60,378 bases of DNA, taken from positions 1 to 60,378 of the forward strand of contig CAMVQZ010000003.1 of NCBI GenBank assembly GCA_947169745.1. The letters run 5' to 3'. The position numbers and the translations under genes were made by a program. Positions within the stretch are counted from its first letter, which is position 1, and each line of letters opens with the position of its first letter. Of this stretch, positions 34,748 to 45,120 are shown one piece after another. Under the pieces are notes generated by a model. The model saw only the letters and a list, made by a program, of their open reading frames with translations, had not been told where the DNA came from and searched no databases. Source of the DNA: an uncultured Clostridia bacterium (GTDB lineage Bacteria; Bacillota; Clostridia; Oscillospirales; Acutalibacteraceae).

Positions 34748-35767
34748 ATGACAATTATTGTTACAGGCGGAGCAGGTTTTATAGGCTCAAATTTTGTATT
34801 TCATATGCTTCGTGAGCATCCCGATTACAGGATCATATGTCTTGATAAGCTTACCTACGCAGGTAATCTGTCAACATTAAAAGGTATAATGAACGATCCT
34901 AATTTCAGATTTGTAAAGGCTGATATCTGCGACAGAGATGCGGTAGACAGGCTTTTTGAAGAAGAAAAGCCGGATGTGGTTGTTAACTTTGCTGCCGAGA
35001 GCCATGTGGACAGATCAATAGAGGATCCAGAAATATTCTTAAAAACAAATATAATAGGCACTGAAGTTCTCATGGATGCCTGCAGAAAATACGGTATCAA
35101 GAGATATCATCAGGTATCGACCGATGAGGTCTATGGGGACCTTCCCCTTGACAGACCAGATCTTTTCTTTACAGAAGAGACTCCGATCCACACAAGCTCC
35201 CCATATAGCAGTTCCAAAGCCGGCGCCGATCTCCTTGTTCTCGCATATCACAGAACCTATGGACTCCCGGTAACGATCTCCAGGTGCTCAAATAACTATG
35301 GCCCCTACCATTTTCCGGAGAAGCTGATACCACTGATGATAGCAAATGCACTCAATGATAAACCGCTTCCTGTATATGGCGAGGGGCTTAATGTGCGTGA
35401 CTGGCTTTATGTGGAAGATCACTGCAAGGCTATAGATCTTATAATACATAAGGGAAGAGTCGGAGAGGTATATAATATCGGCGGTCACAATGAAATGAAG
35501 AATATAGACATTGTCAAGCTTATTTGTAAAGAACTGGGAAAGCCCGAAAGTCTGATAACCTTCGTTGCAGACAGAAAGGGTCATGATATGCGTTATGCAA
35601 TTGATCCCACAAAGATACACAGTGAGCTCGGCTGGCTGCCGGAGACAAAATTCGCTGATGGAATAAAAAAGACTATCAAGTGGTATCTCGAAAACCGTGA
35701 GTGGTGGGAAGAAATCATTTCCGGTGAATACCGGGATTATTATGATAAAATGTATTCAAACAGATAA
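34748..35767 (+). CDS. rfbB: dTDP-glucose 4,6-dehydratase
   Basis: 339 residues from ATG 34748, which starts MTIIVTGGAGFIGSNFV and has AGAGG 9 nt upstream. ATG 34700 lacks a ribosome site. The NAD-binding Rossmann motif GGAGFIG, the segment FAAESHVDRSI, the catalytic VSTDEVYGDL and YSSSKAGADLLV (YxxxK) are present. It makes dTDP-4-keto-6-deoxyglucose. The usual rfbA, rfbC and rfbD are not adjacent. First gene of the polysaccharide operon. Confidence 0.94.
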   Translation: MTIIVTGGAGFIGSNFVFHMLREHPDYRIICLDKLTYAGNLSTLKGIMNDPNFRFVKADICDRDAVDRLFEEEKPDVVVNFAAESHVDRSIEDPEIFLKTNIIGTEVLMDACRKYGIKRYHQVSTDEVYGDLPLDRPDLFFTEETPIHTSSPYSSSKAGADLLVLAYHRTYGLPVTISRCSNNYGPYHFPEKLIPLMIANALNDKPLPVYGEGLNVRDWLYVEDHCKAIDLIIHKGRVGEVYNIGGHNEMKNIDIVKLICKELGKPESLITFVADRKGHDMRYAIDPTKIHSELGWLPETKFADGIKKTIKWYLENREWWEEIISGEYRDYYDKMYSNR

Positions 35768-35816
35768 TTTGATTATCGGATTTTGCATTGCGTCGTTGTA
35801 ATGAAAGAGGAATGAT

Positions 35817-36905
35817 ATGCAGGAAAAACTGGTTAAGTTGCCGACTAAAAGGAAAAGGATAGATTATTTTGATGCCGCAAAGGGTCTTGGTATGTTTCTT
35901 ATCATATGGGATCATGCTTCTGTTCTTTCAAATGACGTAATCTCCGTCTGGGGAGCGTCCTTCAAGGTATGTTTGTTTTTTATAATAAGTGGAATGCTTG
36001 TGGGAATGTCAGATAAAAAGCGTAAGAAATCCGACACCTTCAAAAAGCTTTTCAAATCTCTTATCATTCCATACTTTATATATTCCGCACTGTCGGTTGC
36101 GATGCATATATCGGGTCTGCTGATTATGCACAAAAAGAATATCCTGTCAGCCTTGTGGAGTGATGTGTTTACAACTATCAGTTTCAGAGGAATATCGGCT
36201 TTGTGGTTCCTGCCGTGCATTTTTATCGGGAGGGCGATATTTGAGCTGATAAGCTATAAGGATAAAAAGATGCCGATAAAACTTTTGATTTGTCTCTTTA
36301 CCTTTGGCTTTGTTTATCTGAATACATTCATCTTCGGACATTTTGAATCTTCAATGAATAAATATCTGCTATATCCTTACATAACGATTATGAAAGGAAT
36401 TACGGCATTCTTGTTTATATGTATCGGCTGGCTTCTTGTGAGGATAGGTAAGAAATATAAAAAGATACTGTTTTCGCTGCCCTCAGGTATTATAATGCTT
36501 ACTGTTAATACAGGTTTGTGTTTTGTCGTGGTCTTTAACGAAAATGTTAATTTCAATAGTTTCCATCTTGGGATGTTCCCGATTATATATGTTATACGGG
36601 CGATAATTGGCAGCCTCGGGGTGATAATCATACTAAAGGCTGTAACATCCAGGATCAGGCTGAGATTTCTGACGTATATGGGTGTAAATTCCTTGTTCTT
36701 TATGGCTACTCATCATCCCTTGTATATTACAAAAGCAACAAGGAAGATCGTAAACAGGTGTTTAATGAATTACAATACTCTTTCAGTTATGTATTACATT
36801 CAACTGATAATTATAGTAGCTCTTATCCTTTTGATCGAGTTCGCTCTTTGTGAGCTTGTAAATAAACGAAGGATTATTTTAAGTAAATTAAAAAAGCAAA
36901 AATAG
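35817..36905 (+). CDS. Acyltransferase 3 family membrane protein
   Basis: 362 residues, about ten hydrophobic segments. The N-terminus IDYFDAAKGLGMFLIIWDHA has the family's conserved His (here in WDHAS), followed by FFIISGMLVGM. Such proteins O-acetylate sugars of surface polysaccharides. Position inside the polysaccharide operon supports that. Acceptor sugar unknown. Confidence 0.85.
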   Translation: MQEKLVKLPTKRKRIDYFDAAKGLGMFLIIWDHASVLSNDVISVWGASFKVCLFFIISGMLVGMSDKKRKKSDTFKKLFKSLIIPYFIYSALSVAMHISGLLIMHKKNILSALWSDVFTTISFRGISALWFLPCIFIGRAIFELISYKDKKMPIKLLICLFTFGFVYLNTFIFGHFESSMNKYLLYPYITIMKGITAFLFICIGWLLVRIGKKYKKILFSLPSGIIMLTVNTGLCFVVVFNENVNFNSFHLGMFPIIYVIRAIIGSLGVIIILKAVTSRIRLRFLTYMGVNSLFFMATHHPLYITKATRKIVNRCLMNYNTLSVMYYIQLIIIVALILLIEFALCELVNKRRIILSKLKKQK

Positions 36906-36920
36906 ATCGGGAGAGAAATT

Positions 36921-37985
36921 ATGGAGATAATAGACCTAAAAAACAAAAACATTCTTGTGACAGGTGCGGCTGGCTTTATTGGCTCAAATCTAGTGAAGCG
37001 ACTTCTGAAGGACGCACCGGATTCAAAGATCATCGGAATTGACAGTATGAATGATTATTACGATGTATCTCTGAAGGAATACAGATTAAATGAGCTTTCA
37101 GCGAATGAAAATTTCATATTCATCAAAGGAAATATTGCTGATAAAGAGCTCATAGACAGTGTTTTTGAAAAGTATAAGCCTTCTGTAGTTGTGAATCTTG
37201 CTGCACAGGCAGGAGTGAGATATTCGATTATCAACCCGTCAGCTTATATTGAATCCAATATTACAGGCTTTTTCAATATTCTTGAGGCTTGCAGACATTC
37301 ATATGATGATTCACAGCCAGGCGTAGAGCATCTTGTATATGCTTCAAGCTCGTCAGTATACGGATCCAATAAGAAGGTTCCGTACAGCACAGATGACAAC
37401 GTAGACAATCCGGTGTCACTTTATGCTGCAACAAAAAAGTCAAATGAGTTGTTTGCACACGCATATTCAAAGCTTTATAATATTCCTTCTACCGGTCTGA
37501 GGTTTTTTACTGTATACGGACCTGCCGGCAGACCAGATATGGCTTATTTCGGATTTACAAATAAACTCAGGAATAACCAGACTATTGAGATATTCAATTA
37601 TGGCAACTGTAAGCGTGACTTTACCTATGTTGATGATATAGTTGAGGGTGTAGTAAGAGTTATGAAAAAAGCTCCTGAAAAGAAAACAGGAGCTGATGGT
37701 CTTCCGCTTCCTCCTTATGCTGTATATAATATCGGTAATAGCAGTCCAGAGAATCTTCTTGATTTTGTAACAATCCTTCAGGAGGAGTTGGTTGCAGCAG
37801 GAGTTCTTCCGGATGATTACGATTTCGAGGCTCATAAGAAGTTAGTTCCCATGCAGCCCGGAGATGTTCCGGTAACATATGCTGACACCTCAGCGCTTGA
37901 GCGTGATTACGGCTTCAAGCCATCAACGACGCTCAGGGAGGGGCTCCGCAGTTTTGCTCGTTGGTATGCTGAATTCTATAAATAA
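36921..37985 (+). CDS. NAD-dependent sugar epimerase, UDP-glucuronate 4-epimerase-like
   Basis: 354 residues, SDR fold. GAAGFIGSNLVKRLL binds NAD. IDSMNDYYDVSLKEYRLNE is characteristic of the UDP-glucuronate 4-epimerase (CapI) group. ASSSSVYGSNKKVPY and YAATKKSNELF give the catalytic Ser/Tyr/Lys. With the UDP-glucose dehydrogenase next to it, it would yield UDP-galacturonate for the polysaccharide. The exact substrate is inferred. GGGAGAG precedes the ATG. Confidence 0.88.
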   Translation: MEIIDLKNKNILVTGAAGFIGSNLVKRLLKDAPDSKIIGIDSMNDYYDVSLKEYRLNELSANENFIFIKGNIADKELIDSVFEKYKPSVVVNLAAQAGVRYSIINPSAYIESNITGFFNILEACRHSYDDSQPGVEHLVYASSSSVYGSNKKVPYSTDDNVDNPVSLYAATKKSNELFAHAYSKLYNIPSTGLRFFTVYGPAGRPDMAYFGFTNKLRNNQTIEIFNYGNCKRDFTYVDDIVEGVVRVMKKAPEKKTGADGLPLPPYAVYNIGNSSPENLLDFVTILQEELVAAGVLPDDYDFEAHKKLVPMQPGDVPVTYADTSALERDYGFKPSTTLREGLRSFARWYAEFYK

Positions 37986-38010
37986 CAGATCATAGGGGGT
38001 CATTAATGTT

Positions 38011-39258
38011 ATGAAAAATCCGGTTATTGCAGTAGCAGGTACTGGTTATGTAGGATTATCTATTGCTACTCTTCTTTCACAGAACCATAAGGTATATGCT
38101 GTTGATATTGTTCCAGAAAAGGTAGAGCTTATCAACAACAGAAAGTCACCCATACGTGACGAGTATATTGAAAAGTATCTTTCTGAAAAAGATCTGGATC
38201 TGACGGCAACTCTTGATGGCGAGATGGCATATAAAGAGGCTGATTATGTCGTTATTGCTGCGCCTACAAATTATGATTCAAAGACCCAGCATTTTGATAC
38301 ATCAGCAGTTGAAGCCGTTATTGATCTTGTTATGAAAGTTAATCCGGATGCCATAATGGTTATAAAGTCAACGATTCCTGTCGGATATACTGAATCGATC
38401 CGAAAGAAGAAGGGCTCTGACAATATTATTTTCAGCCCGGAATTTCTCCGTGAGTCAAAGGCTCTTTATGATAATCTTTATCCCAGCCGTATTATTGTCG
38501 GTACAGTTATGGATGATGAAAGACTGTACCAGGCTGCAAAGGATTTTGCCTTCCTTCTCCAGGAGGGTGCTGAAAAAGAAAACATTGACACTCTTTTTAT
38601 GGGCTTTACCGAGGCAGAAGCAGTCAAACTTTTTGCAAATACCTACCTTGCTCTGAGAGTCAGCTATTTTAATGAGTTGGATACATATGCAGAGATGAAA
38701 GGTCTTGATACAAAGCAGATTATTGACGGTGTATGTCTTGATCCCAGGATCGGAGGTCATTATAACAATCCAAGTTTCGGATACGGAGGCTATTGTCTTC
38801 CTAAGGATACTAAGCAGCTTCTTGCTAATTACAGGGATGTACCCCAGAATCTTATCGAAGCAATAGTTGACAGTAATAGTACAAGAAAAGATTTTATCGG
38901 AGAGAGAGTTCTCAGCCTCGCCGGATATTACGATAAATTCAACAGAGGTGATTTCCAGGCTGATAAGTCTCTTACCTGTGTTGTAGGAGTTTACAGACTG
39001 ACAATGAAATCTAATTCAGATAATTTCCGTCAGTCATCTATACAAGGTATAATGAAAAGGATCAAAGCCAAGGGTGCTGAGGTAATAGTATATGAGCCCA
39101 CTCTTGAAAACGGAAGTACCTTCTTCGGAAGCAGGGTCGTAAATGATCTTGACGAATTCAAGAGGAGATCCGCAGCGATCATTGCTAACAGATATGACAG
39201 CGTTCTTGACGATGTACGCAGTAAAGTTTATACAAGAGATTTATTTGGAAGGGATTGA
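38011..39258 (+). CDS. ugd: UDP-glucose 6-dehydrogenase family protein
   Basis: 415 residues. The N-terminal NAD-binding motif is [27 protein letters not shown] and [20 protein letters not shown] are family motifs. The catalytic Cys lies in [15 protein letters not shown]. It oxidises UDP-glucose to UDP-glucuronate, feeding the epimerase just upstream. AGGGGGT is 11 nt before the ATG. Confidence 0.92.
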   Translation: MKNPVIAVAGTGYVGLSIATLLSQNHKVYAVDIVPEKVELINNRKSPIRDEYIEKYLSEKDLDLTATLDGEMAYKEADYVVIAAPTNYDSKTQHFDTSAVEAVIDLVMKVNPDAIMVIKSTIPVGYTESIRKKKGSDNIIFSPEFLRESKALYDNLYPSRIIVGTVMDDERLYQAAKDFAFLLQEGAEKENIDTLFMGFTEAEAVKLFANTYLALRVSYFNELDTYAEMKGLDTKQIIDGVCLDPRIGGHYNNPSFGYGGYCLPKDTKQLLANYRDVPQNLIEAIVDSNSTRKDFIGERVLSLAGYYDKFNRGDFQADKSLTCVVGVYRLTMKSNSDNFRQSSIQGIMKRIKAKGAEVIVYEPTLENGSTFFGSRVVNDLDEFKRRSAAIIANRYDSVLDDVRSKVYTRDLFGRD

Positions 39259-39263
39259 GCCTG

Positions 39264-40379
39264 ATGTCGGACAAGAGCAAGAAACAGGAGACAGTTCTTT
39301 TGCTGTCAAACTCCCGGATCGGTGTTTTTGGTTTTCGTAAAGAGCTGGTTCAGAGACTGGTTAAAGAGGGTTACCGTGTAGTAGTGTCATTCACAAACGG
39401 CCCCTTTGGAGAGGGAGAAACCGAAAGCAAGGAATGTGGCTGTGAGTTTATTGAAACCGTCATAGACAGAAGGGGAACGAATCCCTTTAAAGATCTCAAG
39501 CTTGTAAAGCAGTACAAGGATCTGCTTTACAAAGTTAAGCCTGATTATGTATTTGCCTATACTGTAAAGCCTGATATTTATGCTGGTATGGCTTGTAAAA
39601 AAGCGGGAATAAAGTTTTATCCTAATATTACAGGTCTTGGTAAAGGCCTTACAGAGGGAAAGCTGGTTTCCACCGTTCTGAAAAGTCTTTACCGAAAGGG
39701 TATAAAAAAATCCGAATGCGTTTTCTTTCAGAATGATTCAGATAAAAAGTTCTTTGATGATAATAAAATCGGTTACAATAAATGTCGGGTACTTCCCGGT
39801 TCCGGTGTAAATCTTGAAAAATTCAAACCTCTTCCGTATCCGGATGATAAAAAGGTAATATTCACTTATGTTGCCAGAGTAATGAAAGCAAAGGGTATTG
39901 AAGAGTTTTTTGAGGCAGCAGCTTATCTGAAGAAAAAACACGATAACTGCGAGTTCCAAATTTGCGGTTATTGCGAAGAGGATTATAAAGAAAAGATCAA
40001 GGAATATGCTGATAAGGGAATTGTTGTTTATCACGGCCTTGTAAAGGATATAATGGAATATGAAAAAATGTCCCACTGTATTGTAATGCCTTCATTTCAT
40101 CCTGAAGGAGTTTCAAATGTCCTTCTTGAGGGAGCTGCGTGTGCAAGACCGCTTATTACTACTGATTGGACCGGATGTCGCGATGCAGTCAATGACGGTA
40201 TTTCCGGATATCTTGTTGAGCCAAGAAACAGTAAGGATCTTATCGAGAAAATGGAAAAATTCCTCAGCCTTTCAAATGAAGAAAGGAAGCAGATGGGTCT
40301 TGCAGGTCGTGAATTTGTTGAAAAGAAATTTGACCGTAATATTATCGTACAAGCTTATCTGGATGAGATCAGATCGTGA
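39264..40379 (+). CDS. Glycosyltransferase (GT4-like)
   Basis: 371 residues from ATG 39264; GGAAGGG (39247-39253) lies 10 nt upstream, and TTG 39255 would be too close. The N-terminal domain includes VKPDYVFAYTVKPDIYAG and a NITGLGKGL segment. The C-terminal nucleotide-sugar domain has FTYVARVMKAKGIEEF, PSFHPEGVSNVLLEGAACAR and DGISGYLVEP. It probably adds one sugar of the repeat unit on the inner membrane face. It begins 5 bp after the ugd stop. Confidence 0.88.
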   Translation: MSDKSKKQETVLLLSNSRIGVFGFRKELVQRLVKEGYRVVVSFTNGPFGEGETESKECGCEFIETVIDRRGTNPFKDLKLVKQYKDLLYKVKPDYVFAYTVKPDIYAGMACKKAGIKFYPNITGLGKGLTEGKLVSTVLKSLYRKGIKKSECVFFQNDSDKKFFDDNKIGYNKCRVLPGSGVNLEKFKPLPYPDDKKVIFTYVARVMKAKGIEEFFEAAAYLKKKHDNCEFQICGYCEEDYKEKIKEYADKGIVVYHGLVKDIMEYEKMSHCIVMPSFHPEGVSNVLLEGAACARPLITTDWTGCRDAVNDGISGYLVEPRNSKDLIEKMEKFLSLSNEERKQMGLAGREFVEKKFDRNIIVQAYLDEIRS

Positions 40380-40398
40380 GCATTGAAAGGTAAAGATT

Positions 40399-41595
40399 AT
40401 GATAGAGATCACAGATAAATCCAAATGCTGCGGGTGCAGTGCCTGTTCGCAGAAATGCCCCAAAAACTGTATCGAGATGAAGAAAGATAAAGAGGGCTTT
40501 CTTTATCCTGTCGTAAATAAGGATGTTTGTATAGACTGTGGGATGTGTGAAAAAGTATGTCCGGTGTTACGCAGCGAGCCTGAAAAGAAATTCACCCAGA
40601 CTGCATATTTGGTACAGAATAAGAATCAGGAAATACTCGGGCAGTCAACATCAGGCGGTGCGTTTACAGCTATTGCAGAAAACATCATAGAAAGAGGCGG
40701 AGTGGTATTCGGAGCAGCTTTTGATGATGATTTCAATGTATTTCACACATATGCCGAGAATGCTAATGATCTTAGAAAATTCAGGAACAGTAAGTATGTT
40801 CAGAGTGATATCCGGGGTGCATATAAGGATGTTCTCCGGTTTCTTAAAGAGGGAAGAGCAGTCCTTTTCAGTGGTACGCCGTGTCAAGCCGAAGGACTTT
40901 ACAGATATCTTGGCAAAAAGTATGATAATCTTATCATTATTGATACTGTCTGTCGTGCTGTTCCTTCACCGGAGTTATGGAAAAGATATCTTGATTACAG
41001 AAAAAAAGACAGCTCTGAAAAGCCGGTATATGCAGCTTTCAGAGATAAATACAGATATGGTTATCAGTATTCACAGATGCATATTAAATTTGATTCCGGT
41101 CGGGATTATTATAGCGGTGTTGAATCAGACCCGTATCTCAGAGCTTTTTTTAATAATCTGTGCGACCGTCCGTCTTGTCATGAATGCGCCTTTAAAAAGA
41201 GATACCGCATAAGTGATATAACTGTATGGGATTGTTTTAATGTAAGTCTCATTGATAAGTCAATGGATAATAACCGTGGAGTTACCAGAATGCTTGTTCA
41301 TTCCGAAGCAGGTGAAAAGTTGGTATCAACGCTTAAAAATGTCCAGCTTGTTGCTATTGACCCGGATGTTGCGGTCAACAGATCTAAGGAACTTGTAAAA
41401 CCTACAGAAAAAAATCAGAGGAGAGATGAATTCTTCTCTGACTTTGAAAGTATGGAAATGGAACAGCTGATAAAAAAATGGTTTCCGGACAGGATGAAGG
41501 TAAAACTGGAGCGTTTCACAAGAAAATTCCTTGCCCGGACAGGTCTTTACAGGATCGCAAAGAAAACTGCAAGAAAAGTTGTTGGAAAAGACTAA
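40399..41595 (+). CDS. Coenzyme F420 hydrogenase beta-subunit-like iron-sulphur protein
   Basis: 398 residues. The N-terminus has two 4Fe-4S motifs, CCGCSACSQKCP and CIDCGMCEKVCP. The FrhB-like domain follows, with STSGGAFTAIAENII, VFSGTPCQ-like LFSGTPCQAEGL, and a Cys cluster CDRPSCHECAFKKR. Such proteins often sit next to pyruvyl transferases in polysaccharide operons, as here. The redox partner and reaction are unknown. It does not imply F420 use. Confidence 0.85.
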   Translation: MIEITDKSKCCGCSACSQKCPKNCIEMKKDKEGFLYPVVNKDVCIDCGMCEKVCPVLRSEPEKKFTQTAYLVQNKNQEILGQSTSGGAFTAIAENIIERGGVVFGAAFDDDFNVFHTYAENANDLRKFRNSKYVQSDIRGAYKDVLRFLKEGRAVLFSGTPCQAEGLYRYLGKKYDNLIIIDTVCRAVPSPELWKRYLDYRKKDSSEKPVYAAFRDKYRYGYQYSQMHIKFDSGRDYYSGVESDPYLRAFFNNLCDRPSCHECAFKKRYRISDITVWDCFNVSLIDKSMDNNRGVTRMLVHSEAGEKLVSTLKNVQLVAIDPDVAVNRSKELVKPTEKNQRRDEFFSDFESMEMEQLIKKWFPDRMKVKLERFTRKFLARTGLYRIAKKTARKVVGKD

Positions 41596-41613
41596 TTAGG
41601 AGAGATCGGTATT

Positions 41614-42786
41614 ATGAAAAAAATAGCTGTAGTTTCCTGTTATTTTCAAAAGAATTATGGCAGTGCCCTTCAGGCGCTTGCAACACAGAAGATACTTGAT
41701 GAGCTCGGAGTAGAAAATGAAACACTGAATTATTCAGGCATTGAAAAACAAATAAAGAAGAAAAAGTATTTTTTCTATATGAAAAAAATGCTTAGTCCTC
41801 AGGTTGTTATCGGTAAGATGGGATATATTAAAGTCCGTCTCAGGAAAAAGCTTTCAAAATCCCAGCTTGCAAAAAATCTCAGACTGAGGGACGCATCTAT
41901 CAAGCAATTTGAGAAACATTTCAGGCTGTCTAAGACTTTTGCTGATTTCGATGAAATTTCAGATTATGTGTCCGATTTTGACGCTGTTCTTGTAGGCAGC
42001 GATCAGCTGTGGCTTCCATCTAATCTTGACGCCGATTATTATACACTAAATTGGGTTCCTGATAAGGTCAAGCGTATATCATATGCTACCAGCTTTGGTG
42101 TGCCTGAGATACCGAAGAAATACTACCCAATGGCCAAGCATTTTCTTGAAAGGATAGATCATCTTTCAGTCAGGGAACAGACAGGTGCAAAGATTGTCAA
42201 GGATGTATGCGGACTTGACGCCAAAGTGATTTGTGATCCGACAATGATGCTTACAAGTCAGCAATGGATGGATATACAGCAGAAAGAACCTCTTTATAAG
42301 AAGAATAAATATATTTTCTGCTATTTTCTTGGAGACAATCCGGAGCAGAGAGAATTTGTCAAGAAACTGAAGAAACTTACAGGCCATGATATTGTCTCAA
42401 TACTTCATCTTAATGTTTATGTAAAATCAGATGAACACTATGCTGATTATACTCCCTATGATGTGGACTCTGCAGGCTTTATAAATTATATCAGAAACGC
42501 AGAATATGTGTGTACGGATTCTTTTCATGCATCAGTATTTTCTATTCTTTACAGACGTAAATTCTTCACATTCAGACGTTTTAAAGCAAGCTATTCACTC
42601 CAGACAAATAACAGGATAGATACCCTTCTTGATTCCCTTTCTCTCAGGGACAGACTTCTGACAAATGATGCAGACCCGTCTGAGTATAAGGATAAGGAAA
42701 TAGACTATGATTCAGTCGAGTCAAAGATCGAAGGACTCAGGGAGATCAATATGAAATTTTTGCAGAATGCTATTGATTCACTTTAA
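41614..42786 (+). CDS. Polysaccharide pyruvyl transferase family protein
   Basis: 390 residues. The N-terminus SCYFQKNYGSALQALAT is typical of the family. VGSDQLWLPSN, SYATSFGVPEIP, KVICDPTMML and YVCTDSFHASVFSILY are further family motifs. It would add a ketal-linked pyruvate to the polysaccharide, giving negative charge. It forms a pair with the FrhB-like gene 18 bp upstream. Confidence 0.88.
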   Translation: MKKIAVVSCYFQKNYGSALQALATQKILDELGVENETLNYSGIEKQIKKKKYFFYMKKMLSPQVVIGKMGYIKVRLRKKLSKSQLAKNLRLRDASIKQFEKHFRLSKTFADFDEISDYVSDFDAVLVGSDQLWLPSNLDADYYTLNWVPDKVKRISYATSFGVPEIPKKYYPMAKHFLERIDHLSVREQTGAKIVKDVCGLDAKVICDPTMMLTSQQWMDIQQKEPLYKKNKYIFCYFLGDNPEQREFVKKLKKLTGHDIVSILHLNVYVKSDEHYADYTPYDVDSAGFINYIRNAEYVCTDSFHASVFSILYRRKFFTFRRFKASYSLQTNNRIDTLLDSLSLRDRLLTNDADPSEYKDKEIDYDSVESKIEGLREINMKFLQNAIDSL

Positions 42787-42800
42787 TTTAGAGGAAAAAT

Positions 42801-43748
42801 ATGAATATATTATTTTTAGATACAGGTTTCGATAAAACAAGCGAGACTTTCAGAAAACAGAGGAGCTCTGTTAAGGGCTGTAATAATGTCTGTTTATATA
42901 AAAAAGCTGAAAAAAGCCTTCTGGATAAGATAATAATGGCTCTTGGTATATACCTGTTCCCGCCACTTCTTCTTTTTGCATACGGAAACTGGAAAAAAGA
43001 GCTTGATGATTACGATCTTTTTATTATTCCTTCAAGGCGACCCGCAAAATATGCTGCAAAGTATATCAAGAAAAAGACAGGGAAGCGGGTTATTGTATGG
43101 TACTGGAATCTTGTTACTGATAAGGAGATACCACCGGATTATTGTAAAAAAATCGGGTGTGAGCCATGGACCTTTGATAAAAAGGACAGCAAGAAGTACA
43201 GTATGAGATTCGGCGACACATATTATTTTCCCGGATTTGTGGAAAATCCGGATAGCAGAATGATAAAAAATGATGTTTTTTATGTTGGTATAAGCCGTCC
43301 GGGAAGAGAAGAGTTTCTTAATGATCTCGAGACATATCTGAAAGGACATGATATGACCTGCAGGATCAACCTTGCCGCTATCCCCACTGATTCAAAAAAG
43401 GTAAGAGAAAAATATACCGGGCGAATGACATATGAGGAGATCATAAATGCCATAGGGGAGACAAGGGCCATACTTGATCTGAACCGTGAGGATCAGACCG
43501 GACTTACCCTCAGACCCCTCGAAGCGCTTTTTTTCAAAAGAAAGCTTGTTACAAACAATGAGCATATAAAGAATTATAAGGTTTATAATCCGGAAAATGT
43601 TTTTGTAGTAAAGGAAAATGATTTTACCGGTCTGGAGGATTTTCTGAAAAAGCCGTATATTCCTGCCGCAAATGAGGAAGAGATAGTTAAAAGATACAAT
43701 TTTTCTGACTGGCTCGACAGGATAGTCAAGGAAGAGGAAGCAGATTGA
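42801..43748 (+). CDS. Putative glycosyltransferase of the polysaccharide cluster
   Basis: 315 residues. The C-terminal part has ILDLNREDQTGLTLRPLEAL followed by FFKRKLVTNN and ends YNFSDWLDRIV. That pattern, a nucleotide-sugar binding half with an E in the EALF region, is seen in CgeB-like and lipopolysaccharide glycosyltransferases. The N-terminal half is poorly conserved, so the assignment rests on the end of the protein and on the operon. Sugar unknown. Confidence 0.65.
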   Translation: MNILFLDTGFDKTSETFRKQRSSVKGCNNVCLYKKAEKSLLDKIIMALGIYLFPPLLLFAYGNWKKELDDYDLFIIPSRRPAKYAAKYIKKKTGKRVIVWYWNLVTDKEIPPDYCKKIGCEPWTFDKKDSKKYSMRFGDTYYFPGFVENPDSRMIKNDVFYVGISRPGREEFLNDLETYLKGHDMTCRINLAAIPTDSKKVREKYTGRMTYEEIINAIGETRAILDLNREDQTGLTLRPLEALFFKRKLVTNNEHIKNYKVYNPENVFVVKENDFTGLEDFLKKPYIPAANEEEIVKRYNFSDWLDRIVKEEEAD

Positions 43749-43766
43749 CAGTAAGGAGGTACTTGA

Positions 43767-45095
43767 GTGTTACAGGAAGCAAGTAAAAGAAAAAGCATTT
43801 TTATTCTTGATGAACAGCGTATTTGCTTTTTATTAGGGATAGTCGCAGTCTTTCTGGCTCAGTTCAGTCAGCGCACGGGCAGTAATTCGTATATGTATGC
43901 CGCCTATTTTTTGATAGTTGGCTGGTCTCTGATATGTAAACTGGATCTTCTTTTCCCGGTTGCTCTTTTTCTTCTTGTAGATAATAACATCCTTGAAATA
44001 GGAGGAGTATCTGTACAGCTTTCAATCATGATGATTTATATGTGCAGGAGCCTTTTTGTCTATCACGAGAAGCTGCACCGTATGACGATAGTTTTTGCAG
44101 TTATGATTTCGCTATATTCATTGATATATTATAATCTTGGGTTTACCTATGTGTTGTACGGACTCCGACTCGCACTTGTTGTTGTTTTTTATACAGAATT
44201 CATCTGTATAAAATCAAATGGTACCCGTGAATCATATGACAGAATGCTCAGCTTTGCTGTCTGGGGATTGTTTTTCTCCTTCTTTATTGCACTTCTCGTT
44301 AACCGTCAGATCCTGGAGCAGTCCAGATTGTCTATTTCTGTCGGCGGTGCGTGGAATCTTGTTGGAATGCTGGCGGCAGTTCTTTTTACTCACAGTTTGA
44401 TGATGTATTTCACATATGAAAAGGTTGTTTATCTTCTTTACACAGGAATTTCTTTTGTTGTTTCAATAATGAGTACCTCAAGAACCGCACTTCTTATTCT
44501 TGCTGTAAGCTTTGTATGGGTATTTCTTTTTGCAAGGAAAAATTCTGCCAGGGCTGTGTTAAAGAGACTTATAATACTTTCAGTTGTTGCCCTTGCGATT
44601 TATCTCATTGTCTCTGGTACAGTACAGATAGGTATTGTAAATAAGCTTATTGACAGAATAATCAATCCCCGAAGAGGCGATGTTTCCAACGGTCGTTTTA
44701 CTCTCTGGAGTCAATATACTGCCTTTATTTTCAACGATCCTGTTGTTTTGATATTCGGCTATGGTTCAACAGGCGTCAAAGGGCTCAGTACAATCGCTAC
44801 TGTTCCCCATAATATGTACATTGAACAGTTACTTATGTATGGTATCGTGGGAAATATTATAGTATTTTTCCTCTATTTCAATTCATTTAAATATTCAATC
44901 AGAACACATAAGTTCAATTTCGGATACAGCAAACTGAATTTCAGATATATTCTTCCTATTCTTGTTATATTTGTCATTGGAATGTTTTCTCATGTCTTGA
45001 CATCCGTATTTGTTACTACGGAATTGTTCTTAGGACTGATACAATTTCTTGTGCTTAGCTCTGACAGCAGCTCTGGTGCAAAAAAACTTGTATAA
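43767..45095 (+). CDS. O-antigen polymerase-like (Wzy) membrane protein
   Basis: 442 residues with about ten to twelve hydrophobic segments. A large loop contains GDVSNGRFTLWSQYTAFI and GYGSTGVKG, then VPHNMYIEQLLMYGIVG, as in the Wzy/WaaL superfamily. It probably joins lipid-linked repeat units outside the membrane. GTG start at 43767 with AAGGAGGT (43753-43760) 6 nt upstream. Confidence 0.85.
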   Translation: MLQEASKRKSIFILDEQRICFLLGIVAVFLAQFSQRTGSNSYMYAAYFLIVGWSLICKLDLLFPVALFLLVDNNILEIGGVSVQLSIMMIYMCRSLFVYHEKLHRMTIVFAVMISLYSLIYYNLGFTYVLYGLRLALVVVFYTEFICIKSNGTRESYDRMLSFAVWGLFFSFFIALLVNRQILEQSRLSISVGGAWNLVGMLAAVLFTHSLMMYFTYEKVVYLLYTGISFVVSIMSTSRTALLILAVSFVWVFLFARKNSARAVLKRLIILSVVALAIYLIVSGTVQIGIVNKLIDRIINPRRGDVSNGRFTLWSQYTAFIFNDPVVLIFGYGSTGVKGLSTIATVPHNMYIEQLLMYGIVGNIIVFFLYFNSFKYSIRTHKFNFGYSKLNFRYILPILVIFVIGMFSHVLTSVFVTTELFLGLIQFLVLSSDSSSGAKKLV

Positions 45096-45120
45096 TCATT
45101 TTTGAAGAGGTATAGCATTT

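Noticed and set aside
40399-41595. F420-dependent enzyme
   Set aside because: The family name comes from FrhB, but homologs in polysaccharide operons occur in organisms without F420 and nothing here indicates its use.
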